DNA of 64,000 nt from Niastella soli (GCF_017742245.1 NZ_JAGHKO010000011.1:646518-710517); one strand, 5' to 3'. Shown: positions 17,037-25,942, counted from the first letter of the stretch. A program made the numbers and translations. The notes: generated by a model not told the origin, from the letters alone.

Positions 17037-18374
17037 ATGAAATACTTAATAATACGCTATCTTCTTGTAAGCATCGCACTCCTGACTGCCTGCAAAAAGG
17101 TGTTGGATACAAAGTCAGAACTATATATCGATCAGTCACTTTCCATTGTTGATAAACGCAGTGCCCAGGCAGCATTGGTTGGCGCCTATAATGTATTGTC
17201 GCAAAATACTTATCAGGGTAATACTTTTAGGTATATCACCAATTTGCTCAGTGATAATATAAAATGGGTGGGTAATACACCTACTAATCGTGAATTTGAT
17301 GTATATAGTGTTTTTACAACCAACACTCGCGTTCAGGAGTTGTGGACAGCAATTTACAAAACCATTAATATCGCTAATAACCTTATTGATAAAGTTCCTG
17401 CGGTAAATGATGTGACATTTGATCAATCTGAACGGAACAAACAAAGGGGAGAAGCCTACTTCTTACGGGCATTATGTTATTTCGACCTTGTTCGTTTATG
17501 GCGTAATGTGCCAGTTGTGACCCAGCCAACTAAAACTGCCAGCGATAATAAGGGTATTACAAATAGTACTGGTGAGGAAGTATATCAATTCATTGAAAAC
17601 GACCTGGATAGTGCCGAGGTTTTGCTTCCGGCAACAATTAATCGCAACCGGGCGAATCAATATACAGCCAAGGCATTGAAGGCAAGAATGTACTTGTATC
17701 GGGAGAATTGGAAGAAAGCCGAAGAATATGCCAACCTCATCATAAATGATTCTGCTGATTTTAAATTAACGAAGCCGTATAGTCAGTTTTATACGGCAAA
17801 AAATTCAACGGAATCTATTTTTGAGATCGATTATACTATAAATAACAAGAACAGTTATGCCAGTAACTGGTTTCAAAATCCCACCACAGGCGGGAAAAAG
17901 GAATTTTTGCCCACAGACGAATTTGTTAACCTATTAAAAGACCCGAATATTGGCGGCGCCCGTTCAGCGCTGATGTTTACTGTTAGCGGAGTTACTTATG
18001 GAAACATGAATTTCAAGATCGCTACCGGTGAAGACCAGTCCTATGTATTACGCCTGGGTGAAATGTATTTAATAAGGGCCGAGGCAAAGGCGGAGCAGTT
18101 GAAATTGGAGGAAGGTCTGAAAGATCTGAATGTTATTCGTGCCCGTGCCAATATTCCTTCCATACCGGTCGTGGGTTCGAAAGAGGAACTGATCGACAAA
18201 ATTCTGCTGGAAAGGAGAGTGGAATTGGGGTATGAGTCCCATCGCTGGTTTGATCTAATAAGAAAAGGAAAAGCGCAGCAGGTATTAGGGATCAGTGATG
18301 CCAATAAATTACTATTGCCGTTGCCCAGACAGGAAGTACTGATCGCAAACCTTACACAAAATAAAGGTTATTAA
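17037..18374 (+). CDS. SusD/RagB-family nutrient-binding lipoprotein
   Basis: The 445-residue surface lipoprotein pairs with the SusC just upstream. The lipobox LTAC gives Cys19, followed by KKVLDTKSELYIDQ. SusD helices are recognisable in RGEAYFLRALCYFDLVRLW, KALKARMYLYRENWKKAEEYA, YVLRLGEMYLIRAEAKAEQ and the C-terminal YESHRWFDLIRKG and LPLPRQEV. The ligand is unknown. The gene continues into a secreted binding protein, making a SusC-SusD-PBP trio. Confidence 0.94.
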   Translation: MKYLIIRYLLVSIALLTACKKVLDTKSELYIDQSLSIVDKRSAQAALVGAYNVLSQNTYQGNTFRYITNLLSDNIKWVGNTPTNREFDVYSVFTTNTRVQELWTAIYKTINIANNLIDKVPAVNDVTFDQSERNKQRGEAYFLRALCYFDLVRLWRNVPVVTQPTKTASDNKGITNSTGEEVYQFIENDLDSAEVLLPATINRNRANQYTAKALKARMYLYRENWKKAEEYANLIINDSADFKLTKPYSQFYTAKNSTESIFEIDYTINNKNSYASNWFQNPTTGGKKEFLPTDEFVNLLKDPNIGGARSALMFTVSGVTYGNMNFKIATGEDQSYVLRLGEMYLIRAEAKAEQLKLEEGLKDLNVIRARANIPSIPVVGSKEELIDKILLERRVELGYESHRWFDLIRKGKAQQVLGISDANKLLLPLPRQEVLIANLTQNKGY

Positions 18375-18406
18375 ACCAATCATGTAAACTGATAAATTAC
18401 TTAATC

Positions 18407-19321
18407 ATGAAATTAGTATCATACAAGCTATTATCAACCATCGTACTGGTATCAGGTGCAGTTATAATAAGTTCATTTATTGAAAAACAGCACCCGAAAA
18501 AGGATGAAAAGAAAATTATTTATATTACGGGTACCCGTTTCTTTTACCCCCTTATTGAGAAATGGGGCGAGGAATTCAGGAAAGATCATCCTGATGTAGA
18601 GATCGTGGTGAAATTCGGTTTGCAGAATAGCGATATTTCTATGACAGGTACTCCGGTTGATAAAGAAAATCCTGAGAAGGGAACGTATTCGGTTGTGAGT
18701 AAATTCGCCATTGTTCCAATTATAAATGAACGAAATCCCGCCTGGAGCGAACTTCAGAAAAAGGGTTTGTCAGGCGCTGATTTTCAAAGGATCTATTTCC
18801 GGGGAGATCAGCAACAAAATAGTTTTGCGCTGAATAGTGGTGTTACTGTTCCTGTAAGGGTATATGCCAGAGGCGCCTGTGCATCTGCTACCTTTTCCAG
18901 GCATTTTGGTAAACAAATAAATGATCTGGCGAATCTCGATACAAAGATTGCCGACGACAAGGTGCTGCTTCAGAATGTATTAAATGACAGCCTTGGTTTG
19001 GCGTACAATAACCTTGGGTTTGTATATGACCTGCAAACAAGGAGGCAAAAGCAGGGGATAAGGGTAGTGCCGGTGGATTTAAATGGTAACGGTAAAATTG
19101 ATAAGGATGAAAGTTTTTACGATAACCTTGATCAGTTAATTCAAAAGTTGGAAACATCCCATATAGACCTGCCTCCTGTTGGTAAAATGATCTTTGTGTA
19201 TAAAGAAGATAAGCCTGAAGTAAAGGATTTTGTAAACTGGGTACAAACAAAAGGACAACAGTATAATCATGCATTGGGCTTTCTGAATACCATACAACAA
19301 AGCACGGCCCAGGTGAAATGA
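18407..19321 (+). CDS. PstS-like secreted substrate-binding protein with EF-hand loop
   Basis: The 304-residue protein has an N-terminal signal segment without a lipobox Cys. The mature start KIIYITGTRFFYPLIEKWGEEF resembles the PstS/phosphate-binding superfamily, which binds anions between two lobes. Near residue 224 is D-L-N-G-N-G-K-I-D-K-D-E, a good calcium-binding EF-hand loop, unusual in this fold. The C-terminus KDFVNWVQTKGQQYNHALGFL is also PstS-like. It follows SusD by 32 bp and is closed by a strong terminator at 19359. A secreted anion-binding protein next to SusC/SusD could pass sulfate-like or sulfonate ligands to inner-membrane importers, but the ligand is unproven. Confidence 0.78.
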   Translation: MKLVSYKLLSTIVLVSGAVIISSFIEKQHPKKDEKKIIYITGTRFFYPLIEKWGEEFRKDHPDVEIVVKFGLQNSDISMTGTPVDKENPEKGTYSVVSKFAIVPIINERNPAWSELQKKGLSGADFQRIYFRGDQQQNSFALNSGVTVPVRVYARGACASATFSRHFGKQINDLANLDTKIADDKVLLQNVLNDSLGLAYNNLGFVYDLQTRRQKQGIRVVPVDLNGNGKIDKDESFYDNLDQLIQKLETSHIDLPPVGKMIFVYKEDKPEVKDFVNWVQTKGQQYNHALGFLNTIQQSTAQVK

Positions 19322-19358
19322 TAATTTTAATGCCTCTACCGCCCGAATCTGAATTAAT

Positions 19359-19389
19359 AGCCTCCGGTAAATCCCCGGAGGCTTTTTTT
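19359..19389 (+). terminator. Rho-independent terminator
   Basis: AGCCTCCGG (19359-19367) pairs with CCGGAGGCT (19375-19383), a 9-bp GC-rich stem with a 7-nt loop, followed by a seven-T run. It ends the SusC-SusD-binding protein unit. Confidence 0.9.
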
Positions 19390-19518
19390 CTGAAAGGCCC
19401 TCAAACCATTGTGTGCCATTTTACGGTTACTAACATAAGTAAAACGCTTTTCAGCGGAGCCTGTGTTTATCTTGCACCTGGGAAAACGGGATTCATACCA
19501 TTCAATAATAACTTGATC

Positions 19519-20004
19519 ATGAAAAATAAGAACATGAAAATAGCCATGCTGGCAGGTATTATAACTTATATCTCCGCTTGTAATTCTGTAAAACAGGAAC
19601 CCCAGGCAGCCGCGGTTGACAAGGAACAAATTAAAAAAGAGATCCAGGCCAAAGAGGATGAATATGCGGCTACTTATAATTCAGGAGAGCTTAAGGATAT
19701 TGGCTATTATGCGGATGATGCCACCACCTTTTATCAAAACAGAACGCCCTTGGTGGGCAAGGAGGCCATTATAGAATTTCTGAGGTCAGACCTGGTTAAT
19801 AACTCCAATAAGATCAAATTTAAGACCAATGAGGTTTTTGTCTCAAATGATGGGAAACAGATTGTAGAGATTGGCTATTTTCAAGTAGTTGACTCCAGTA
19901 ATACAGCTATTAATTCCGGAAACTATATGAGCCTGTTCGAAAAAAGAGGGGACAAATATGTGTGTGTAAGAGATATGAGTGCATCTGATATCACTTTTCA
20001 ATAA
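19519..20004 (+). CDS. SnoaL-like/DUF4440-type lipoprotein
   Basis: A 161-residue lipoprotein. I chose ATG 19519 (MKNKNMKIAML) because it gives a proper signal with lipobox ISAC and lipidated Cys21. An upstream in-frame ATG would translate across the terminator region, and ATG 19534 is an alternative. The mature part (EIQAKEDEYAATYNSGEL...YYADDATTFYQNRTPLVGKEAIIEFL) is the cone-shaped NTF2/SnoaL fold seen in many small secreted proteins of unknown function. A similar protein is encoded at 22355-22807. It is transcribed alone, after the terminator at 19389. Confidence 0.75.
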   Translation: MKNKNMKIAMLAGIITYISACNSVKQEPQAAAVDKEQIKKEIQAKEDEYAATYNSGELKDIGYYADDATTFYQNRTPLVGKEAIIEFLRSDLVNNSNKIKFKTNEVFVSNDGKQIVEIGYFQVVDSSNTAINSGNYMSLFEKRGDKYVCVRDMSASDITFQ

Positions 20005-20021
20005 GCTATAAAATATACCTG

Positions 20022-20067
20022 CCAATAGTTGAGTGAAAACGATTTCACCAGGCCGTTTTTTTATTGG
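20022..20067. terminator. Probable bidirectional terminator
   Basis: CCAATA (20022-20027) and TATTGG (20062-20067) flank an inner GTGAAA/TTTCAC stem (20033-20048), and a seven-T run lies at 20056-20062. It separates the convergent SnoaL-like and glycine-rich protein genes. Confidence 0.45.
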
Positions 20068-20088
20068 TATTAATTAATGATCCTTTTA

Positions 20089-21258
20089 TTATCTTCTTCG
20101 GCCTCCTCCACCGCCGCCTCTCATGCCACCGCCACCGCCGCTACGGCTCATGCCGCCACCACCGCTCATGCCGCTTCCACTGCTCCTGGTCCTGCCTGAT
20201 CCGCTGGAATAGTTAGATGTTGAAGGGCGGGTAGATGGGCGATTGGATGCTCCTGCCCCGCCGCGATCACCAACACCGCCGCGATCACCAACACCACCGC
20301 GATCACCAACACCGCCGCGATCGCCAACGCCGCCGCGATCGCCAACGCCACCGCGATCACCAACACCTCCGCGATCGCCAACGCCTCCACGGTCACCAAC
20401 GCCTCCGCGGCCATTGGCGGGGCGGGTTGATGCACCCGGCCTGTCCCCCCGGTTTCCAGTTCTATTACTACCATAATTACCATTATTCCTGTTATTGGAT
20501 ACGGTATTAGACCGCATTTTATTGTTATTGTAATTATTAAAGTTGTTGAAATTGTTATTGTTGATGACTACGTTGCCGCCTCCATAATGCCCGCCATAAT
20601 AACCCCCATGGTAATAATGGTTAGAACGATAAATACCAACCGCCATAACAGTTGCAAATCCAAACCAGGGCGGGTAATATCCATAATGATAAGGAGGAAC
20701 ATAAGGCACGTAGGCAGGGGAATACACATATTGTACGATCGGTGCTGACTGAACCACTACCGTAGTAGTTGGAGCCGGAACAGTAACGGTTACCGGGTTT
20801 TCTCCGGTATAGGCCGGATTGGGTGTTACCGGCGAATTTCCTTTTGGCTCTATGACATAATCTTTTCCATACAATTCCTCACTACCCACTATTTGCAAAG
20901 AAACTTTATCGTTTTTGTCTTTGTCTAATAGAATGACCGCTACGTCCTGCGTTTCATCTTTCGTGACATCCACCTGAAGTATAAATTGATGGGAGTTGCC
21001 ATTTTTCTTGGAAACCACTTTTATAAAGTCAACTTTTTTATCAAGGTTTAGATCCAGGTTATTGATCTTTGTTTTTTCATCATTTAAAGTTTTTTCAAAC
21101 TCTTCAATGGTCTTTGATTTTTGAAATACCGTTAGCACTGCATAGAGATCCAGGTTGTCGCCTGCCATGCCTAAGGCAGCGGTATCCTCCTGAGAGAAAA
21201 CAGGTTGATTTAGCAAACTCATTACGGCTGCTAAATACAGTATAATGATCTTTTTCAT
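20089..21258 (-). CDS. Secreted protein with Asn/Gly-rich and GGVGDR-repeat tail
   Basis: A 389-residue protein with a signal peptide ending at PVFSQ (residue 23). The first half (to about 160) is a folded acidic domain (DLYAVLTVFQKSKTIEEFEKTLND...). A Pro/Val/Tyr-rich segment follows (YVPYVPPYHYGYYPPWFGF), with a possible membrane-spanning or amyloid-like stretch. Then come an Asn-rich run, eight GGVGDR hexapeptides and a Ser/Gly/Arg-rich tail ending GGGGGRRR. The folded part resembles uncharacterised Bacteroidota proteins with DUF3300-like low-complexity tails, but I cannot name it. A surface or envelope-associated role is likely. The positively charged, glycine-rich tail could bind nucleic acid or polysaccharide. 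Confidence 0.7.
   Translation of the reverse strand: MKKIIILYLAAVMSLLNQPVFSQEDTAALGMAGDNLDLYAVLTVFQKSKTIEEFEKTLNDEKTKINNLDLNLDKKVDFIKVVSKKNGNSHQFILQVDVTKDETQDVAVILLDKDKNDKVSLQIVGSEELYGKDYVIEPKGNSPVTPNPAYTGENPVTVTVPAPTTTVVVQSAPIVQYVYSPAYVPYVPPYHYGYYPPWFGFATVMAVGIYRSNHYYHGGYYGGHYGGGNVVINNNNFNNFNNYNNNKMRSNTVSNNRNNGNYGSNRTGNRGDRPGASTRPANGRGGVGDRGGVGDRGGVGDRGGVGDRGGVGDRGGVGDRGGVGDRGGVGDRGGAGASNRPSTRPSTSNYSSGSGRTRSSGSGMSGGGGMSRSGGGGGMRGGGGGGRRR
20263..20406. repeat. Eight tandem 18-bp repeats
   Basis: Eight exact-length 18-bp units run without interruption, each encoding GGVGDR on the minus strand. Units differ mainly at third positions (gcgatcaccaacaccgcc versus gcgatcgccaacgccgcc), so the protein repeat is conserved while the DNA has drifted. 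Copy number is likely to vary by slippage. Confidence 0.92.
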
Positions 21259-21502
21259 TGCAGGTGTAATTTAAAAGGAGTGTAAGCAAGTTAAGTTAAT
21301 AGCCTGACTCTATGACTGATCTAACGGAACTCCAACACAAGTCTGTATTAGTTATCTGTTTATGGCTTTTTATTTTACGGTTAAATCTCCAGGCTTGCAC
21401 CTGCATCGGATAAAAAAGCGTACATTTTATTGGGTTGTGAATATTGACGAGTGGTAGCTGTTGAGATACAGGATTCTGTACATTGGGGAAAATGTAGCCC
21501 GC

Positions 21503-22318
21503 ATGCAATTTGTCCCCACTGAGATCTTAAGGCCGTATGTTAAGAATTATACCTTGATCTCCATTGACCATGATCTGGTTGATGAAGTGTTCTATCCAAG
21601 CGGTTATGTTGACCTGGTTATAAATGTTTCAGCAGGCAATGCCATCACGTTAATTGATGGCCGAAGGAGAAAACTTCCTGAGGTTGAAGTGCTCGGCCAT
21701 CTTACCTCACCTTCCAGGCTTACGGCTACAAAAGGGACCTCCGTATTAATTGCCAGGATCTTTCCATTTGCAAGCTCCTTGTTTATTACTGATTCCATGT
21801 CGGAGTTCACCAATTTCGCTACAGATGCCGCTGGTATCTTTTCGCGGGAGATCAGCACTGTTTATTATAGTTTGATGGAGGCTGTTTCCCTTGAGCAAAA
21901 GATCGCTGTGTTGGAAAAGTTTCTGATCGGGAAGCTTATTAAGAATGAAAAACAACATAGGAAGTCTATGTTGATCGGACAGGTTTGCAGGGATGTTTTT
22001 TCTATGGATACATTCGAGAGTAAAACCCTGTCGTCCGCTTATGGACTTTCAGAAAGATATATAGAAAAGCTATTTGTAGATAGGGTTGGAATCTCACCTC
22101 GTGCGCTGTTCTCAGTACATAGATTTAATAAAAGCCTCGGGCTGGTCCTTACATCCGGGCGCAAATTGACAGCAATTGCCTATGACTGTGGATACCACGA
22201 CCAATCTCATTTTATAAAGGATTTCACCAAATTTACCGGGATCACTCCTTTTGAGGCCAGGTCCCAACTGCTGACAAATGGAGAGGAGTTTCAGCAGGCA
22301 GTGAATATTGGTTTTTGA
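21503..22318 (+). CDS. AraC-family transcriptional regulator
   Basis: A 271-residue regulator starting MQFVPTEILRPYVKNY. The ATG at 21503 is preferred over an upstream TTG because it matches the usual start of this family. The N-terminal sensing domain is the DUF6597 type (YVKNYTLISIDHDLVDEVFYPSGYVDLVINV). The C-terminal double helix-turn-helix is around 175-260: LSSAYGLSERYIEKLFVDRVGISPRALFSVHRFNKS, then LTAIAYDCGYHDQSHFIKDFTKFTGITPFEAR. The target genes are unknown. It is divergent from the glycine-rich protein and convergent with the second SnoaL-like gene. Confidence 0.9.
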   Translation: MQFVPTEILRPYVKNYTLISIDHDLVDEVFYPSGYVDLVINVSAGNAITLIDGRRRKLPEVEVLGHLTSPSRLTATKGTSVLIARIFPFASSLFITDSMSEFTNFATDAAGIFSREISTVYYSLMEAVSLEQKIAVLEKFLIGKLIKNEKQHRKSMLIGQVCRDVFSMDTFESKTLSSAYGLSERYIEKLFVDRVGISPRALFSVHRFNKSLGLVLTSGRKLTAIAYDCGYHDQSHFIKDFTKFTGITPFEARSQLLTNGEEFQQAVNIGF

Positions 22319-22323
22319 GGAAT

Positions 22324-22347
22324 GATAAGCATCCGGAGATGCTTATC
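22324..22347. terminator. Hairpin between convergent genes
   Basis: GATAAGCATC (22324-22333) and GATGCTTATC (22338-22347) form a perfect 10-bp stem with a 4-nt loop, placed between the AraC stop and the stop of the leftward SnoaL-like gene. It has only a short T-rich sequence afterwards. Confidence 0.65.
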
Positions 22348-22354
22348 ACGATCT

Positions 22355-22807
22355 TTAGTGTTGTGTTGCATGATTGCTGCTGAACATATCCCGATGCATC
22401 TTCCAGCCGGTTGGTGTTTTTTTCCAGATAACCAGCACCTTCCCCTCATCTATTTTATTATTGTTTAGGTCAAACAATTCATAGTTGCTTTCTTCCGTCA
22501 CGTAGTCGTTCCCGTCCCCGTAAATGTGTTGTATTATAAATTTACTATGTACTTTGGGGCCACTTTTGAAGAAATTCAGAATATTGTCCCGGCCACATAT
22601 AGGGGCTGAGTTTGGTGGCAGGAGACAGGCATCATCTGTATATCTGGTTAAAATGGACCCATCGCCTTTATTTGCCAGGTCCGAATAGATGGCGTTGCTC
22701 GCAATAATAGCTTTTCGGGCGGCTTCCAATTGCTCGTCCTTTTTTGATTGAGCATGGCCACTATTGACTCCAGCCAGGAGGGACAATAAGAAAATAATTC
22801 TTTTCAT
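22355..22807 (-). CDS. Secreted SnoaL-like/DUF4440 protein
   Basis: A 150-residue protein with a signal peptide ending at GHAQ (residue 20). The mature part (EAARKAIIASNAIYSDLANKGDGSILTRYTDDACLLPPNSAPICGRDNILNFF) and the end VLVIWKKTPTGWKMHRDMFSSN match the NTF2-like DUF4440 family. These are often ligand-binding or enzyme-like domains of unknown role. It is related in fold to the lipoprotein at 19519-20004, but its low sequence similarity does not suggest a recent duplication. Confidence 0.8.
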   Translation of the reverse strand: MKRIIFLLSLLAGVNSGHAQSKKDEQLEAARKAIIASNAIYSDLANKGDGSILTRYTDDACLLPPNSAPICGRDNILNFFKSGPKVHSKFIIQHIYGDGNDYVTEESNYELFDLNNNKIDEGKVLVIWKKTPTGWKMHRDMFSSNHATQH

Positions 22808-22962
22808 ATACTAATTTTTGACAAAAAAACAGCCTGGGGAGCACATAAAATTGTAAGATTCCGCACAAAATGGAATGCCAGGTGCGCAAAAAATGATACT
22901 TTGCGAAAATCTTTTCCGGCTAAGCGGAGCAGCCATCATTAAAAAGCGCTAAAGAATTAGTT

Positions 22963-24153
22963 ATGATTATAGAACCTAAAATGAGAGGATTTATTTGTTT
23001 GACTGCACATCCTACAGGTTGTGAGCAAAACATTTCAAATCAAATAGCTTACACCAGGAGCAAAGGACAAATTTCCGGTCCTAAAAACGTATTGGTAATT
23101 GGGGCGTCAACAGGTTTTGGCCTGGCTTCGAGAATTGTAAGCGCATTTGGTGCCAATGCCGGCACGATAGGCGTTTTCTTTGAAAAGGCGCCATCTGAAG
23201 GCAAAACTGCTTCTCCGGGCTGGTACAATACCGTTGCCTTCCAGAATGAGGCAAAAAAAGCAGGTCTTTATGCCAAAAGCATCAATGGCGACGCTTTTTC
23301 AGATGAGATCAAAAAACAAACCATCGAGCTTATCAAAAAGGACCTGGGTAAAGTAGATGTGGTGATCTATAGCCTGGCTTCACCGGTTAGGACCAACCCT
23401 AAAACCGGTGTTACCCACCGTTCTGTTCTTAAACCTATCGGACAGACCTTCACCAACAAAACGGTAGATTTTCATACCGGAAAGGTCTCCGAGATCTCCA
23501 TTGCCCCGGCCGCACCGGAAGACATTGACAATACGGTAGCCGTGATGGGTGGGGAAGACTGGCAAATGTGGATGGATGCGTTGTTACAGGCCGATGCGCT
23601 GTCTGAAAATGCATTGACCCTGGCGTATTCTTATATTGGACCAGGCCTTACAGAAGCCGTATATCGCAAAGGGACCATTGGAAAAGCAAAAGACCATCTG
23701 GAAGCAACCGCCTTTACAATAACCGACAGTTTGAAAAAGGTGAACGGCAAAGCCTATGTATCCGTAAACAAGGCATTGGTAACCCAGGCCAGCTCTGCTA
23801 TCCCTGTCATTCCTTTATATATCTCGCTTCTTTATAAAACAATGAAGGAAAAGGGCATTCATGAGGGCTGTATTGAACAAATAGATCGGTTGTTCAGAGA
23901 GCGCTTATATACTGGTCAGCCTATACCTGTAGACGGCAATAACCGCATCAGGATTGACGATTGGGAAATGAGGGAAGACATTCAGAATAAAGTTGCTGAA
24001 TTGTGGATCCAGGCAGATACCGAAACACTTCCGGCTATTGGCGATCTCGCGGGGTATAAAACTGATTTCCTCAACTTATTTGGTTTTGGACTGGCTAACG
24101 TGGATTATGCTGCGGATGTGAATGAGAATGTAGCCATTGATGGGTTGCAATAA
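22963..24153 (+). CDS. fabV: Trans-2-enoyl-CoA/ACP reductase FabV
   Basis: The 396-residue enzyme reduces trans-2-enoyl thioesters with NADH in fatty acid synthesis or reverse beta-oxidation. The Rossmann motif is IGASTGFGLA (46-55), and the FabV-type active site Y-x8-K is Y234 and K243 (VYRKGTIGKAK). MIIEPKMRGFICLTAHPTGC is the conserved FabV start, and the length fits the family. FabV confers natural triclosan tolerance in some bacteria. It is a single-gene unit closed by a terminator at 24174. Confidence 0.95.
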   Translation: MIIEPKMRGFICLTAHPTGCEQNISNQIAYTRSKGQISGPKNVLVIGASTGFGLASRIVSAFGANAGTIGVFFEKAPSEGKTASPGWYNTVAFQNEAKKAGLYAKSINGDAFSDEIKKQTIELIKKDLGKVDVVIYSLASPVRTNPKTGVTHRSVLKPIGQTFTNKTVDFHTGKVSEISIAPAAPEDIDNTVAVMGGEDWQMWMDALLQADALSENALTLAYSYIGPGLTEAVYRKGTIGKAKDHLEATAFTITDSLKKVNGKAYVSVNKALVTQASSAIPVIPLYISLLYKTMKEKGIHEGCIEQIDRLFRERLYTGQPIPVDGNNRIRIDDWEMREDIQNKVAELWIQADTETLPAIGDLAGYKTDFLNLFGFGLANVDYAADVNENVAIDGLQ

Positions 24154-24173
24154 GTAATTCAACAATAATGATG

Positions 24174-24208
24174 AGGCGGTTTCAAAGCAATTTGGGACCG
24201 CCTTTTTT
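24174..24208 (+). terminator. Rho-independent terminator
   Basis: AGGCGGT (24174-24180) pairs with ACCGCCT (24197-24203), 16-nt loop, followed by a six-T run. It ends fabV. Confidence 0.8.
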
Positions 24209-24241
24209 AATGTTTACAATATACCTCAACATCTGTGATCG

Positions 24242-25942
24242 TTATTTTTCAACCAGCAATCCCTCCACACCGGGTTCTTCCACCCGCACAGGAATGTCAA
24301 CAGCTTTAATGGCCATCAGCTTTTCATCGAACTCGCTTGCAGAATAGATCGACTTGGCCTTTTGCCGCATTTTATACACATACACCGTTTTGGCAGAGTA
24401 TTGCAGAATGCGGGCAATTGATTCATTATCGGAAATGCCTAAACGAATAAGGGCAAAGATCCTGAGGTCGGTGGTCAGCATGTCGTGGTGGCCGGGCCAG
24501 ACCTGGTCTTCTTTTTTGAACAGGGCATTGAAGCTGGTAACGAAATTGGGGAAGATCTTGAGGAACACTTTGTCGAAGGTCTGGAAGAGCGCCTCCCATT
24601 CTTTATTCACCTGGATCTCGTTTGTAAGGGTTTGGATATGGTCCAGCTTTTTCTGGATCACCTTGGCCTCAATGGAGACCTTGAGTTTTTCCAGTTTAGC
24701 GATATAACCTGAAATGATGTTGAAGAAGTAGCCAATGTATTCTTCTTTGATGTGAGCATCCTCTGCAAACTTCCGGTTGGCTTCCACCACCTGTGCGTTT
24801 ACCTGCATCAGTTCCTGGTTCATGGAAGCCAGTTTGGCATTGTTACGCTGAATGAGCAGTTCCCGGGCGGCGCGTTGCTGCAATTGCTTATACAACAAGA
24901 AAGAGATCAGGCCGATAACTAGTAAAAGAAAGATGGTACTGCTTAGGTAGATAAGGAAACGTTTTTTCTGGCTTTCTACAAAATTCAGTTTCGCTGCCGC
25001 GATGATGGGCAGCACTGCGCTTATCTGGATCTGTCGTTGACGGGCACCATAAAATTCCGCGTCTTTGAGCGCTTCCTGGATATAAATATAGGCGTTATCA
25101 ACATCGCCATTGGTGGAGGCCAGTTCTGCCAGCTTAAAAATTGCAAGGGTTTCTTTGGTAGAAGACTGCAGGTCGGCAATCACGGCCCTGATCAGGTAAT
25201 TGGTGGCGTTTTTGGTATCGCCCAGCCGCTGGTACAATTCGCTGAGCAGGGACGTGGTAATGGCGTCGTCGTGATCGGCAGGTTTATATTGTTGGTAAAA
25301 ATCCAAAAATTCTTTCAGGGCAGCGGCATTGTTGCCGTTGTTATAATCACGATAACTAATAAGAAAGCGGGCGCCATAAGAACCAGGATGGACCAGCTTC
25401 ATGGAAGAGTCGCTGTAACTCAGGCCTTTTGCCCGGTAGGCAGGCGACCAGGTCGCATCGTTGTTATAAGCCGCCAGGTCGCACCAGGCGCGCCCCATAA
25501 CCGCATAATAAGCCTCCAGGTTGGCATCATCAAAGCCGGCATGGTCGATGGTCTCAATAACCCCAAAAGCTTCTTTGTATTTACCGGCTGAGAGCAGAAT
25601 AAAGCCCAGCTTCATTTTGGTATAATTGACCTTTACAGCATCGTGCATGCGATCGGCCAGGGCTGCCATAAGGCTGACGTATACATAGGCCGAATCATAC
25701 TTATAGGATTTGTATTCTTCATACAACCGGCTGCAAAGCTGGAACTGCTGCGCGCTGTTATCAACGGGTAAAAGGTGGAGGCTGTCCCGCATTATAGAAA
25801 TGCGTTGTTCTTTTTGATGGTCGTACATCGCTTTTTGCTCAATCTCGGCCTTCAGCCTCGTGAGCAGCGAATCGGTCACATCGTTCGCAAATACACCAAG
25901 GGAAAATATAAGCAGGCAAATAGTCAGTAAGGCAGCACGCAT
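24242..25942 (-). CDS. SusR-like membrane-spanning regulator
   Basis: A 566-residue regulator: signal segment (to VFAND), a periplasmic TPR-like helical domain (about 60-320), one membrane helix (about 329-349, IYLSSTIFLLLVIGLISFLLY), then a cytoplasmic coiled coil (about 355-420) and a C-terminal LuxR/Spo-type helix-turn-helix (TTDLRIFALIRLGISDNESIARILQYSAKTVYVYKMRQKAKS). This layout, including the DUF6377-like region, is that of SusR, which activates the Bacteroides starch system on sensing maltose or larger oligosaccharides in the periplasm. It is divergent from the pullulanase gene and next to the complete glucan locus, so it is the probable regulator of that locus. The ligand is inferred. 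Confidence 0.82.
   Translation of the reverse strand: MRAALLTICLLIFSLGVFANDVTDSLLTRLKAEIEQKAMYDHQKEQRISIMRDSLHLLPVDNSAQQFQLCSRLYEEYKSYKYDSAYVYVSLMAALADRMHDAVKVNYTKMKLGFILLSAGKYKEAFGVIETIDHAGFDDANLEAYYAVMGRAWCDLAAYNNDATWSPAYRAKGLSYSDSSMKLVHPGSYGARFLISYRDYNNGNNAAALKEFLDFYQQYKPADHDDAITTSLLSELYQRLGDTKNATNYLIRAVIADLQSSTKETLAIFKLAELASTNGDVDNAYIYIQEALKDAEFYGARQRQIQISAVLPIIAAAKLNFVESQKKRFLIYLSSTIFLLLVIGLISFLLYKQLQQRAARELLIQRNNAKLASMNQELMQVNAQVVEANRKFAEDAHIKEEYIGYFFNIISGYIAKLEKLKVSIEAKVIQKKLDHIQTLTNEIQVNKEWEALFQTFDKVFLKIFPNFVTSFNALFKKEDQVWPGHHDMLTTDLRIFALIRLGISDNESIARILQYSAKTVYVYKMRQKAKSIYSASEFDEKLMAIKAVDIPVRVEEPGVEGLLVEK

Noticed and set aside
19318-19518. Extended N-terminus of the SnoaL-like lipoprotein
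   Set aside because: The extension would translate through a strong terminator and place the lipobox deep inside; ATG 19519 gives a normal lipoprotein signal.
20263-20406. Regularly spaced repeats considered as a CRISPR array
   Set aside because: The units are contiguous 18-mers with no spacers and are in frame in a protein.
20235-20510. Rightward Pro/Arg/His-rich frames over the GGVGDR repeats
   Set aside because: Long only because the 18-bp repeats avoid stops on both strands; the leftward frame has the signal peptide and a folded N-terminal domain.
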